Assembly: GCF_001399685.1 (NCBI RefSeq) | Contig: NZ_JTHN01000015.1 | Location: 1-61,088, forward strand | Direction: 5' to 3' | DNA: 61,088 nt | Source: Paenibacillus sp. A3 | Lineage (GTDB): Bacteria > Bacillota > Bacilli > Paenibacillales > NBRC-103111 | Part shown: piece by piece, positions 34,626 to 42,410 of the stretch | Numbering within the stretch: the stretch's first letter is position 1 | Layout of the letters: every line of letters starts with the position of its first letter | Position numbers and translations under genes: made by a program | The notes under the pieces: generated by a model | Told to the model about the DNA's origin: nothing | Seen by the model: only the letters and a program-made list of their open reading frames with translations | Databases searched by the model: none

Positions 34626-34724
34626 GTGAGCAGCGTCGGAGGTTTCGGTGGTTTTACTTCCACAGGTGTTATTCTGGTTCTTTTTATTTTGTTGGTGATT
34701 GTTAGTCGCAGTTTTGGGATCTAA
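34626..34724 (+). CDS. YjcZ-family sporulation micropeptide
   Basis: 32 residues from GTG 34626, after AAAGGAG. Gly-rich start SSVGGFGGFTSTG then one membrane-spanning helix VILVLFILLVIVSRSFGI. This is the layout of YjcZ-family peptides, which are widespread in spore formers, expressed during sporulation and spore-associated in Bacillus. Members normally end with a Cys-Gly-Tyr-like tail; here the end is SRSFGI. A terminator follows 28 bases downstream, so it is a monocistronic gene. Confidence 0.8.
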   Translation: MSSVGGFGGFTSTGVILVLFILLVIVSRSFGI

Positions 34725-34751
34725 CATCAATAATGAGTTTACGTTGAAGGG

Positions 34752-34785
34752 GTCGCCGTTGGCGGCTCTTTTTTTTGGGGGTTAA
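34752..34785 (+). terminator. terminator of the YjcZ-type gene
   Basis: Short stem GTCGCC/GGCGGC (one G-T pair) with a three-base loop and a run of eight T. Confidence 0.75.
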
Positions 34786-34877
34786 CTATGATCAGAACAC
34801 ATATTCATATTGTTTTAAGCCAGTCGAGGATATCGTTCCCTTGTAGGCACACCATAGGCAAGTGATGTCTGAGAGTT

Positions 34878-35651
34878 GTGGGACAAAAATTTTTGAGATA
34901 TAGGTTTACACCGTGGATCAACACGAGGTTATTTGGGCAGGAAATGAAAAATCTGGGATTTCAGCTGTTTAGCGGTGTTCCGTGCTCTTTTCTGAAAAAT
35001 TTAATCAATTATGCCATCAACGAATGCGAATATGTTGCAGCAGCGAATGAAGGGGATGCGGTCGCCATTGCATCCGGTGCCTATGTGGGGGGAAAGAAGT
35101 CGGTTGTGCTCATGCAAAATTCGGGTCTGACCAACGCCGTATCCCCATTGACCTCCCTTACCTATCCGTTCCGGATTCCGCTGCTTGGATTTGTCAGTCT
35201 CCGCGGGGAGCCGGGTATTCCCGATGAGCCTCAGCATGAACTGATGGGCAGAATCACAACCGGGCTGCTGGATTTGATGCAAGTGGAATGGCAGTATTTA
35301 TCTAACGATTTGGAAGAGGCCAAGCGTCAACTGGTACAGGCTGATGCGCATATCGCGAATAACCGTTCTTTTTTCTTTGTCGTTCGAAAAGGGACGTTCG
35401 AGGAAGAGGTGCTGCGAAAACAACAATCGTCCATTGCCGCTTCCTGCGGCTACACGAAGTCGCTATATATTCATAATTTAGAAGAATTGGAAGCCGCCTT
35501 GAGCGATTGGAAGCAAACCAAAGGATTGACTTTTCTATATATGAAAATATCTAAAAACGCCAAGGGGCAGCTTGGACGTCCCCACATGAAGCCTTACGAA
35601 GTAAAAGAACGACTGCAGCGGTTTTTGAAACAGGGTTTTATCGGACAGTAG
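34878..35651 (+). pseudogene. phosphonopyruvate decarboxylase (Ppd) lacking its central TPP-binding part
   Basis: 257 residues in one frame from GTG 34878 (poor ribosome binding site). Residues about 20-175 are a good Ppd N-terminal domain: LGFQLFSGVPCSFLKNLINY, VAAANEGDAVAIASGAY, PHEL-type EPQHELMGRIT. The sequence then jumps from VRKGTFEEEVL to SIAASCGYTKSLYIHN and the normal C-terminal end GRPHMKPYEVKERLQRFL. About 110-120 residues that hold the GDG...N magnesium and TPP motif are absent, so it cannot decarboxylate phosphonopyruvate. Upstream pepM is also absent. It is an in-frame deletion derivative. Confidence 0.75.
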
Positions 35652-35663
35652 GGAAGAGGGAAT

Positions 35664-36819
35664 ATGATGCGGGCTGTGAAGAGGAATATCTTGCTTAATC
35701 CCGGTCCAGCGACAACAAGCGATAGCGTGAAGCTCTCGCAGGTGGTACCGGATATTTGTCCCCGCGAACCGGAATTCGGCGATTTGATGGCCTATATCTC
35801 CGCAGAGCTAACCCGATTGGTCGCTGATCCGGATCATTATACGACGGTTTTGTTCGGCGGCTCCGGCACGGCGGCGATTGAATCCATGATCAGCTCGGTC
35901 CTGGCGGAACAAGATGTTGTCCTCGTCATCAATAATGGGGCGTACGGGAAACGGATATGTGAGATTGCGGAAGCTTACGGGCTGCATTATTTGGAATTTA
36001 AAAGCCCTTCCGATGATGCGATTGATTTGGATGCTCTGGAAGGGTTCATACAAGCCTCCGGCCGCGCGATTTCGCATCTTGCCGTCGTGCATCACGAGAC
36101 GACCACCGGTCTGCTTAACGATATTAAGGCCATTGGCGAATTATGCAGCCGGTATCGAATCGACATGATCGTGGATGCCATGAGTTCTTTTGCCGCTGTT
36201 CCGATTCGAATGAAGGAAATGAATATCCGTTATTTGGCCGCAAGCTCCAATAAAAATCTTCAGGGCATGGCGGGAGTTTCCTTTATCGTAGCGGAAAAAA
36301 ACAAATTGGAGAGCTTGAAGCACAAGAAGCCGAGAAATTATTATTTGAATCTTTATGCCCAATACAAGTATTTTTCAGAACAGCGGCAAATGCGGTTTAC
36401 GCCGCCTGTGCAGACCCTGTATGCGCTAAAACAAGCGATTGAGGAATTAAAGCAGGAAGGCGTGGAAGAACGCTATGAAAGGTATGTAAATTCGTGGACC
36501 ACGCTCATTAACGGCATCACCCGGCTAGGTTTAACTTACCTCGTCCCCGACAAATATCACGCCAAAATCGTCACTTCCATCCTCGAACCGGATTGCGCCG
36601 CCTTTCATTTTCAAGAGATGCACGATTATTTTTACAGCGAAGGGATCACCATTTACCCCGGTAAACTAAGATCGATTGAATACTTTCAGGATCGCAACGA
36701 TGGGGGATATTGCTTATCAAGATATCGAAGTGTTCCTGGAACGGCTTGAGTACTATCTCCAATGCATCGGTTTTGTAAAACGGGAGGAGGAGACGGGTGA
36801 TGTCAGCGACAAAAAATAA
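35664..36819 (+). pseudogene. phnW: 2-aminoethylphosphonate-pyruvate aminotransferase (PhnW), frameshifted near the 3' end
   Basis: Residues 1-340 are a good class V PLP aminotransferase of the PhnW type: LLNPGPATTSDSVKLSQ, LFGGSGTAAIESMISS, VHHETTTGLLND and the PLP Lys in ASSNKNLQGMAGVSF near residue 194. After IEYF near 36686 the frame reads QDRNDGG... and stops at 36747, while the +1 frame continues the family end RIATMGDIAYQDIEVFLERL to a stop at 36817. One extra T in the TTT of ACTTTCAGG explains this. The open frame as it stands is 35664-36749, 361 aa with 22 foreign residues. It would link aminoethylphosphonate and pyruvate to phosphonoacetaldehyde and alanine. Confidence 0.78.
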
Positions 36820-37260
36820 GTGGCTGAAATATTGGTTCTTGAAAAAATATAAACCGTTGGCCCCCTACGTGCCGGAAACGAGAATGCTGACGAAACTTGC
36901 TTTTTGGAATCTTGTTTCCAAATATCGACAAGTCATAAAGGAAGGTTACTTCCAGTGAAGACGGCCATTCAAAAATCTACTATAAGACATCTTTCTCCAC
37001 AAAGCTTGCAGTCGAAGATCGACCGAATTTCTTTAATGTCGGCCAGGCGCTTAAGAGCCCTGTTTCCAGAACATCGTATATACGGATTGGATGTGGGACT
37101 GGACCTGAAAGGCCATCCGTGGATCATTGAAGCCAATCTGTTTCCGTCCATGTCCCATTTTCTTAAACTGAAAGATCGAACCATGTATCGGCGAATTATG
37201 GCCTATAAAAAATCTGTGCGGACACAACAAGTCGTAAACCGTGGGCCTCTCTACTATTAA
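36800..37260 (+). pseudogene. YheC/YheD ATP-grasp spore-coat gene with central deletion
   Basis: ATG 36800 opens with KNKWLKYWFLKKYKPLAPYV and LAFWNLVSKYRQVI, the N-terminal boundary of the ATP-grasp domain, and stops at 36956. The GTG overlapping this stop continues with the family C-terminus: LQSKIDRISLMSARRL, IYGLDVGLDLKGHPWIIEANL and MYRRIMAYKK. The intermediate about 130 residues that bind ATP are gone. The intact relative is encoded at 49.0-50.1 kb. The 102-residue C-terminal piece could still be translated by coupling but would lack activity. Confidence 0.75.
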
Positions 37261-37307
37261 TTAGTAGAGGGGTTTCACCATGTCTATAGGATGTTTACAT
37301 TTTTTTT

Positions 37308-37333
37308 ATTATATAATCAATTGATTATATAAT
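37308..37333. promoter_or_regulatory. ArsR operator palindrome
   Basis: Perfect 26-bp palindrome, halves ATTATATAATCAA and TTGATTATATAAT, 58 bases upstream of arsR. AT-rich inverted repeats of this size with an AATCAATTGATT core are typical of ArsR/SmtB repressors. Confidence 0.75.
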
Positions 37334-37349
37334 TGAATTGATATATATT
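37321..37349 (+). promoter_or_regulatory. promoter of the ars operon
   Basis: TTGATT, 17-base spacer, TATATT. The -35 hexamer is inside the right half of the palindrome, so ArsR binding would block RNA polymerase until arsenite is present. Confidence 0.65.
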
Positions 37350-37390
37350 TATTTTGTAATTTCTTTAATTCAGGGCGAGAGAGGGGTTCC

Positions 37391-37702
37391 ATGGAACAAA
37401 TCAATGAAATGGCCATCAGCTTCAAGCTGCTTGGCGACAAGACACGTCTAACGATTCTTGCTTTATTGAAAGAGCGGGCCCTGTGCGTTTGCGACCTCGT
37501 GGAGCTGTTGGAAACGTCGCAGCCCAATGCAAGCCAGCATTTGCGCAAATTAAGAGCCGCCGGGCTTGTAAATGAAACGCGCAAAGGGCAATGGATTTAT
37601 TATTCCTCAAATCTCGAACATAAGCCTTATCTTCAAGCGGTTTTGGACTTCGTTCCATCGTTTAAAGATAAAATCGGGCAGCTCAAAAACGTTTGCGAAT
37701 AG
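37391..37702 (+). CDS. arsR: ArsR family arsenite-responsive repressor
   Basis: 103 residues, start after GAGAGAGGGG. Winged-helix repressor with the As(III) site [11 protein letters not shown] (Cys32 and Cys34) in the alpha-3 helix and the recognition segment [18 protein letters not shown]. Arsenite binding to the Cys pair should release it from the palindrome upstream. First gene of arsR-arsB-arsC; 13 bases separate it from arsB. Confidence 0.92.
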   Translation: MEQINEMAISFKLLGDKTRLTILALLKERALCVCDLVELLETSQPNASQHLRKLRAAGLVNETRKGQWIYYSSNLEHKPYLQAVLDFVPSFKDKIGQLKNVCE

Positions 37703-37715
37703 GATGGAGGAGTAT

Positions 37716-39128
37716 ATGGCTGTCACTGCGTTTCTTATCTTTTTGGTTACTCTAACGTTCGTCATCTGGCAGCCCAAGGGATTGAATATCGGCTGGTCGG
37801 CAAGTGCGGGAGCCGTCCTTGCTTTGATCTTCGGCGTGGTGAGCTTCGCGGATGTTGCCGCCGTAACCGGCATCGTATGGAATGCCACCTTGACATTTGT
37901 AGCCATTATTTTAATTTCATTGGTGCTCGATGAAGTCGGCTTTTTTGAGTGGGCGGCGTTACATATGGCGCGGCTCGCACGAGGCAACGGCATGCTCATG
38001 TTTATAAGTATCATTCTGCTCGGATCGGCGGTTGCTGCCTTGTTTGCCAATGATGGCGCAGCCTTGATCATGACGCCGATTGTGCTGGCTATGGTCCGGG
38101 CGCTTCAGTTTGAGGACAAAATGGTTTTGCCGTTTGTTATGGCGAGCGGATTCATTGCCGATACGGCTTCCTTGCCATTGGTCGTGAGCAACCTGGTCAA
38201 TATCGTATCTGCCGATTATTTCGGCATCGGCTTTGCGGAATATGCAGGCCGTATGCTCGTTCCTAATTTCTTTTCCATTCTGGCGAGTCTTCTTGTGCTG
38301 TACCTGTATTTTCGCAAAAGTATCCCAAGGAGTTATGATGCCGCCCGGCTCAAAAGGCCAAGCGAAGCCATTAAGGATAGGAGACTGTTTCAATGGTCTT
38401 GGGTCATTTTGCTGGCGCTGCTTATCGCTTATTTCGTAAGCGGGTTGTTCTCCGTTCCCGTATCGGCTATTGCGGGGATCGCCGCTATCGCCTTTCTTGC
38501 AGCCGCGAGAAAAAGCCCGGCCATTCATACCTGGAAGCTTGTTAAAGAGGCTCCCTGGTCGATTGTTGTCTTCTCCATCGGCATGTATGTGGTTGTTTAT
38601 GGATTGCGAAATGCCGGGTTAACCGATGCGCTGGGCAGCGTCATCCAAGCAGTGGCAGACAATGGACTGTTCGCGGCTGCCGTAGGAACAGGGTTCATCG
38701 CGGCTGTCCTATCGTCGATTATGAACAACTTGCCGACGGTCATGATCGACGCGCTGGCCATTAAGGGGACAGAAACCGAGGGCTTCATTCGTGAGGCGTT
38801 AATTTATGCGAATGTGATCGGTTCCGATTTGGGACCCAAAATTACGCCGATCGGCTCCCTGGCTACCCTGCTGTGGCTGCATGTATTATCTGCGAAAAAC
38901 ATGAAAATCGGCTGGGGCTATTATTTTAAAATCGGTATTATTTTAACCGTTCCTACTTTGTTTATTACGCTCACAAGTCTTTATTTATGGCTTTATCTGC
39001 TCCAAGCTACTCACGCGAATGTATGGATCTCTACGATAACGATTGCCATGGTTCTGGTTGTTATAGCGATGATCGTGAAAGCGGTGTTGGGGAGCAAGCT
39101 GAGTAAAGGCAGACAACAAGGCGTTTAA
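37716..39128 (+). CDS. arsB: ArsB arsenite efflux pump
   Basis: 470 residues from ATG 37716, after GGATGGAGGAG. About 11-12 membrane helices of the ArsB/NhaD ion transporter superfamily, with the conserved segments [30 protein letters not shown] and [20 protein letters not shown]. It exports arsenite or antimonite using the membrane potential. Codons are like those of the GC-rich backbone. Confidence 0.92.
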   Translation: MAVTAFLIFLVTLTFVIWQPKGLNIGWSASAGAVLALIFGVVSFADVAAVTGIVWNATLTFVAIILISLVLDEVGFFEWAALHMARLARGNGMLMFISIILLGSAVAALFANDGAALIMTPIVLAMVRALQFEDKMVLPFVMASGFIADTASLPLVVSNLVNIVSADYFGIGFAEYAGRMLVPNFFSILASLLVLYLYFRKSIPRSYDAARLKRPSEAIKDRRLFQWSWVILLALLIAYFVSGLFSVPVSAIAGIAAIAFLAAARKSPAIHTWKLVKEAPWSIVVFSIGMYVVVYGLRNAGLTDALGSVIQAVADNGLFAAAVGTGFIAAVLSSIMNNLPTVMIDALAIKGTETEGFIREALIYANVIGSDLGPKITPIGSLATLLWLHVLSAKNMKIGWGYYFKIGIILTVPTLFITLTSLYLWLYLLQATHANVWISTITIAMVLVVIAMIVKAVLGSKLSKGRQQGV

Positions 39129-39153
39129 TTCGAAATTCAGGGGAGATATCGCG

Positions 39154-39579
39154 ATGAGGAACAAACCATTGGTTTACTTTTTGTGCACAGGTAATTCGTG
39201 CAGAAGCCAGATGGCGGACGGTTTTTTGAAAGCTCTGGGACATGATCGATACGAAGTGAAGAGTGCCGGGCTTGAAGCACATGGGTTGAATCCCCGGGCG
39301 GTTCAAGTTATGAAGGAAGCCGGCGTGAATATTAGCGGCAACACGTCGGATGTGATTGATCCGGAGATGTTAAACCGGGCCGACTATGTGATTACGCTAT
39401 GTGGGCATGCGGATGAGCATTGCCCTGCGATCTTGAACAAGAACGTGATCAAGTGGCATTGGGGGTTTGATGACCCGGCCAAAGCAACCGGTACGGAAGA
39501 GGAAATTATGGCCCAGTTCCGTAACGTTCGCGATTCGATCAAGCATCGGATTGAACAGTTCGTGCAAAAAGGGGTTTAG
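39154..39579 (+). CDS. arsC: thioredoxin-coupled arsenate reductase
   Basis: 141 residues, start after GGGGAGAT. Low-molecular-weight phosphatase fold: P-loop [14 protein letters not shown] with catalytic Cys11, and the redox pair Cys83 and Cys90 in [11 protein letters not shown], matching Cys10, Cys82 and Cys89 of Bacillus subtilis ArsC. It reduces arsenate to arsenite with thioredoxin; ArsB then exports it. Confidence 0.93.
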   Translation: MRNKPLVYFLCTGNSCRSQMADGFLKALGHDRYEVKSAGLEAHGLNPRAVQVMKEAGVNISGNTSDVIDPEMLNRADYVITLCGHADEHCPAILNKNVIKWHWGFDDPAKATGTEEEIMAQFRNVRDSIKHRIEQFVQKGV

Positions 39580-39641
39580 TCCATTGTAAAATGAAAGGGG
39601 CCCCGGGTGATCGGGGCCCGAGCATTACTTGTTTGCTCCTG

Positions 39642-39806
39642 TTAGCTATTAAATTTGTTTTGCCGTTGTTGTTGCTGCTGCTTTTGCAGAGCCTCTGCCA
39701 CGGCTTTGGAGACGGCTTCTGTATCCACCTTTACTTTTACAAAAGAATTTCCGCTGTTTTTAATGAAGTTTTTGTCATAGCCCGAAGAATGATTGGATTT
39801 GCCCAT
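39642..39806 (-). CDS. 54-aa small protein, SGNS family (copy 1)
   Basis: Starts with MGKSNHSSGYDKNF after AAAGGTGA. The core IKNSGNSFVKVKVDTEAVSK and the Gln-rich end LQKQQQQQRQNKF are almost identical to those of the next gene, so the two are a recent tandem duplication. No signal peptide. Predicted strand followed by a helix. Family unknown to me; a structural or spore-associated role is possible. Confidence 0.7.
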   Translation of the reverse strand: MGKSNHSSGYDKNFIKNSGNSFVKVKVDTEAVSKAVAEALQKQQQQQRQNKFNS

Positions 39807-39840
39807 TGCAATCTTCACCTTTCTTTTATGATAGCTGCGA

Positions 39841-40011
39841 TTAGTACCATTTGTTTTGCCGTTGTTGTTGCTGCTGCTTTTGCAGGGCTTCTGCTACGGC
39901 TTTGGAGACGGCTTCTGTCTCAACTTTTACTTTTACGTAGGAGTTTCCGCTGTTTTTAATGAAGTTTTTAAAAGAATATCCGGAATTTGAATGGCCTTTG
40001 CGGGTAGTCAT
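39841..40011 (-). CDS. 56-aa small protein, SGNS family (copy 2)
   Basis: Starts after AAAGGCGGTGA. The product reads MTTRKGHSNSGYSFKNF, then IKNSGNSYVKVKVETEAVSK and a Gln-rich end QKQQQQQRQNKWY. Nearly the same as the downstream copy; DNA identity is high in the 3' two-thirds. The shared SGNSxVxVxV motif also occurs in the 93-aa gene upstream. Function unknown. Confidence 0.7.
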   Translation of the reverse strand: MTTRKGHSNSGYSFKNFIKNSGNSYVKVKVETEAVSKAVAEALQKQQQQQRQNKWY

Positions 40012-40097
40012 TGGAAATCACCGCCTTTCTTAATCATAGCATATGAAGCTTTATGCCATTGTGAGACTGATAGATGCTCATATTTTCATAGACTTTT

Positions 40098-40379
40098 TTA
40101 GTTCACAGGATAAATTTGATAGTCATAGCGTATCGATTTGTTGCTGATTTGAGCGATTTTTCCTTTGGCGGAGGTCCGCCAAGCACGTTCAGGTGCGGTA
40201 ATTTGCTGCAGGTTAAGGGAACCTTTAAATTTGGCCAAAAAAGAGTTCAGTTCCGCTGGACTTAGTTTTCCCGAGCCGTAGAAACAGAGAACCATGGCAT
40301 AGGCGATAGGGGTCGTATCAACGATAACCGTCACATGCGAGTTGCCGCTATGGCTGACGGTTTGTTCCACTCTACTCAT
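40098..40379 (-). CDS. 93-aa protein with SGNS motif
   Basis: Starts after GAGGAGGAGAG. Residues 8-30 (VSHSGNSHVTVIVDTTPIAY) share the SGNSxVxVxVxT motif with the two small genes downstream but continue into a different body with KLSPAELNSFLAKFKGSL and an IRYDYQIYPVN end. No signal peptide or membrane helix. The three genes are co-directional with 30-90 base gaps and could form one unit. Function unknown. Confidence 0.65.
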   Translation of the reverse strand: MSRVEQTVSHSGNSHVTVIVDTTPIAYAMVLCFYGSGKLSPAELNSFLAKFKGSLNLQQITAPERAWRTSAKGKIAQISNKSIRYDYQIYPVN

Positions 40380-40614
40380 ATTTGCTCTCCTCCTCTCTCG
40401 TTGGTCTATTTATTCTATGATCCATAAATAAGATTTGAACGTGGTATATATCTGAATATAGTTTAATTCCGCTAGACTTTTATCGACTCTATTGCGATCT
40501 TTCAATGTCTCCCAAACCCAAATATTGATCGAATGATTTTGTCGAATCCGTCGTAAACTACTCATGGTTAAGGGCATTAACCCATCATGTTCTTAAGGAG
40601 CGATCATATCAATC

Positions 40615-40761
40615 ATGAATGGAAAAATGTTTGGAACATGGACAACGGTGTCGCTTCTGGCGCTAGCCGCAGGCGGAGCTGTCGCCTACGGCGTGGCAAG
40701 ACGCAACGGCAGCCGCAGAAACGTATTGCAAGGCGCGCGGGGATTTCGGTTATTCCGATAA
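40615..40761 (+). CDS. DUF3918-like small membrane peptide
   Basis: 48 residues from ATG 40615, with AAGGAG upstream. One hydrophobic helix (TTVSLLALAAGGAVAYGVA) and a basic tail (RRNGSRRN). This resembles DUF3918-type small proteins common in Bacillus and Paenibacillus: one N-terminal membrane helix with Gly and Ala and a Lys/Arg-rich end. Function unknown. A hairpin follows directly. Confidence 0.6.
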   Translation: MNGKMFGTWTTVSLLALAAGGAVAYGVARRNGSRRNVLQGARGFRLFR

Positions 40762-40768
40762 TGGGTTT

Positions 40769-40792
40769 GACCTCACCTATTCCGGTGAGGTC
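40769..40792 (+). terminator. hairpin after the DUF3918-like gene
   Basis: Perfect 9-bp stem GACCTCACC/GGTGAGGTC with a six-base loop; not followed by a clear T-run, so termination is uncertain. Confidence 0.45.
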
Positions 40793-40796
40793 AGGC

Positions 40797-40986
40797 TGTT
40801 TGAGAAACCCAAGAAGTAGAAAATTTCAAAACAAATAGAGGTGGGGTATATCCCGTAAGAGTTTACGTCCGCCTTTGAAACCCGTGAAAATACCGTCTAA
40901 TCAAATTCACGGGTTTCAAGAGCGGCTGGAGGGATATACCCCACCGGCGTATGCTGAAAAATTTATACGCGAAGCGGGTTTCTCAA
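40797..40986. repeat. nested long inverted repeat
   Basis: Three pairs of arms in nested order: TTGAGAAACCC (40800-40810) with GGGTTTCTCAA (40976-40986); GGTGGGGTATATCCC (40840-40854) with its exact complement at 40931-40945; and a 20-base arm at 40869-40888 with its complement (two mismatches) at 40906-40925. A folded transcript would be a long interrupted hairpin of about 190 bases with a 17-base loop. No protein frame accounts for it. Confidence 0.8.
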
Positions 40987-40993
40987 CAAGCTC

Positions 40994-41022
40994 ACCTCAC
41001 CTATTTTCTGTGAGGTTTTTTT
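40994..41022 (+). terminator. Rho-independent terminator at the end of the inverted-repeat region
   Basis: Stem ACCTCAC/GTGAGGT with a nine-base loop and seven T. Its CTCACCTATT...GTGAGGT core is similar to the hairpin at 40769. Confidence 0.7.
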
Positions 41023-41623
41023 GCAGTTTAGGCTTGGCCGAAAAAAATAGCTCGTGATACAAGAAGCATTTGCGGAACCGGTCCAGAACCGTACAGTTAT
41101 AATCGTGGTCTTGAAACAATTGCAGGTACTGTGCCTCGTTACGAATATATTCCCCTTTGTCGTACCATTTCATAAACGTGTTGCATAAAGGTTTACTCTT
41201 GCACAAACAAGGCTCCATCACGATGATCGTTCCGTCCGGTTTCAGCACACGTTGAAACTCCTTCAAGTATTTCGAGATTTCGTCCGAAGAAATATGATGC
41301 AGCACGGCGATAATCAGTATGTAATCGACCGATTCGTGCGGATACGGAATCGCATTATTTTCGAGTACTTGAAATTGATGATCGGGATACAATCGCTGGG
41401 CATACTGAATTCTCCCGGCATCCGGGTCCATTCCAACATAATACAACGGATGGAACATGGAACAGTTAGCCCCGGTACCCGAGCCGAAATCTAACACGGA
41501 TTTACCGTCAAATGCAAAATTCGATTGGACGCGATCATGAATATATTTTTTGGTAACCCATTTCGGACGGACAAACCAATGATACAGGCGCGGCGCAAAT
41601 GAAACTGTAATGGAATTCACCAT
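40997..41623 (-). CDS. class I SAM-dependent methyltransferase
   Basis: 208 residues. Motif I SVLDFGSGTGANC near residue 42, motif II VGMDPDAGRIQYA, motif IV DYILIIAVLHHI near 100 and FQRVLKPDGTIIVMEP define the UbiE/COQ5-like methyltransferase fold. The substrate is unknown; it might methylate a sugar or lipid, given the glycan operons around it. Its stop lies inside the terminator hairpin of the opposite strand. Single gene, intact. Confidence 0.82.
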   Translation of the reverse strand: MVNSITVSFAPRLYHWFVRPKWVTKKYIHDRVQSNFAFDGKSVLDFGSGTGANCSMFHPLYYVGMDPDAGRIQYAQRLYPDHQFQVLENNAIPYPHESVDYILIIAVLHHISSDEISKYLKEFQRVLKPDGTIIVMEPCLCKSKPLCNTFMKWYDKGEYIRNEAQYLQLFQDHDYNCTVLDRFRKCFLYHELFFSAKPKLQKNLTENR

Positions 41624-41695
41624 CTTTCAATGTAGTCATGAAGTATAATTTAACCTGATGGATTGAAAAAAATCCAAGAAGAAAATACCTTGCGC

Positions 41696-41735
41696 AAAAA
41701 GACGCCCTCATCCTGCAAAGGATAGGAGGCGTCTT
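41696..41735 (-). terminator. terminator of the leftward GDP-sugar operon
   Basis: Eight-bp stem AAGACGCC/GGCGTCTT with a second inner stem ATCCT/AGGAT; on the minus strand it is followed by five T. Confidence 0.8.
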
Positions 41736-41739
41736 CGCC

Positions 41740-42378
41740 TTAGTTTCTCTGCTTTATGACCCGCGCCGGAACGCCGACGGCCGTACAATCGTCCGGAATG
41801 TCGCGGACAACGGCCGCTCCGGCTCCGACGACGGACCATGCTCCGATCCGGATGCCGTCGATCACCTTCGTTCCCGTGCCGAGGAAGGTGCCCGTTCCGA
41901 CCGTCACGTTCCCGGACAAGGTCGACCCCGGCGCGATATGGCATGCGGTGCCGATCCGGCATTCGTGATCAACCGACGCGTTCGTATTAATGACGGCGTA
42001 ATCGCCGATATGCGCTTCGGCGTGAATCACGGCGCCGGCCATAACGACAATTCCGCTTCCGAGCGTCGCCGATTCGGCAATAAAGGCGCGCGGGCTGATG
42101 GCATTGACGAGCCCGAAGCCGGCCTGGGCCGTTTGCCGGCACAGCTTCTCCCGCAGCCGGTTGTCTCCGATGGCGACAAAGGCGTGCCGGACGCCCTCCT
42201 CGTACAGGCGCGGCAGTACCGAATCGTCGCCAAGGATAGGAATGCCCGACACTTCGGTACCTGGCGCTTTGGTTGTGCAGCCTGCCAGTTCCACCGTAGG
42301 GTCGGACTTTAAAATATCGATGACGACTTTGGCGTGACCTCCGGCGCCGATAACGACCACTTTGCGTATTGTCGTCAT
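41740..42378 (-). CDS. NeuD/PerB-like sugar acyltransferase
   Basis: 212 residues, start after AGGAGG. An N-terminal nucleotide-sugar binding part with VVVIGAGGHAKVVIDIL and a C-terminal left-handed beta-helix of hexapeptide repeats ending IPDDCTAVGVPARVIKQ. The family includes NeuD and the GDP-perosamine N-acetyltransferase PerB; the catalytic His is probably in NASVDHECRIG. As last gene of an operon with ManC and GMD, a PerB-like role (acetyl-CoA dependent N-acetylation of a GDP-amino sugar) is the better guess. It might also replace the deleted neuD at 28.8 kb. Confidence 0.8.
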   Translation of the reverse strand: MTTIRKVVVIGAGGHAKVVIDILKSDPTVELAGCTTKAPGTEVSGIPILGDDSVLPRLYEEGVRHAFVAIGDNRLREKLCRQTAQAGFGLVNAISPRAFIAESATLGSGIVVMAGAVIHAEAHIGDYAVINTNASVDHECRIGTACHIAPGSTLSGNVTVGTGTFLGTGTKVIDGIRIGAWSVVGAGAAVVRDIPDDCTAVGVPARVIKQRN

Positions 42379-42410
42379 TACGGACCTCCTTGCGATTCAG
42401 CGGATTCCGA

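Noticed and set aside
34878-35651. Reading the short Ppd as a stand-alone sulfopyruvate decarboxylase alpha subunit
   Set aside because: It retains the C-terminal end of the full Ppd protein after a gap, which is better explained by an internal deletion than by a natural single-domain subunit.
39597-39619. GGGGCCCCG...CGGGGCCC hairpin after arsC
   Set aside because: Strong stem but no T-run on either strand, so I did not call it a terminator, although it may stabilise the transcript end.
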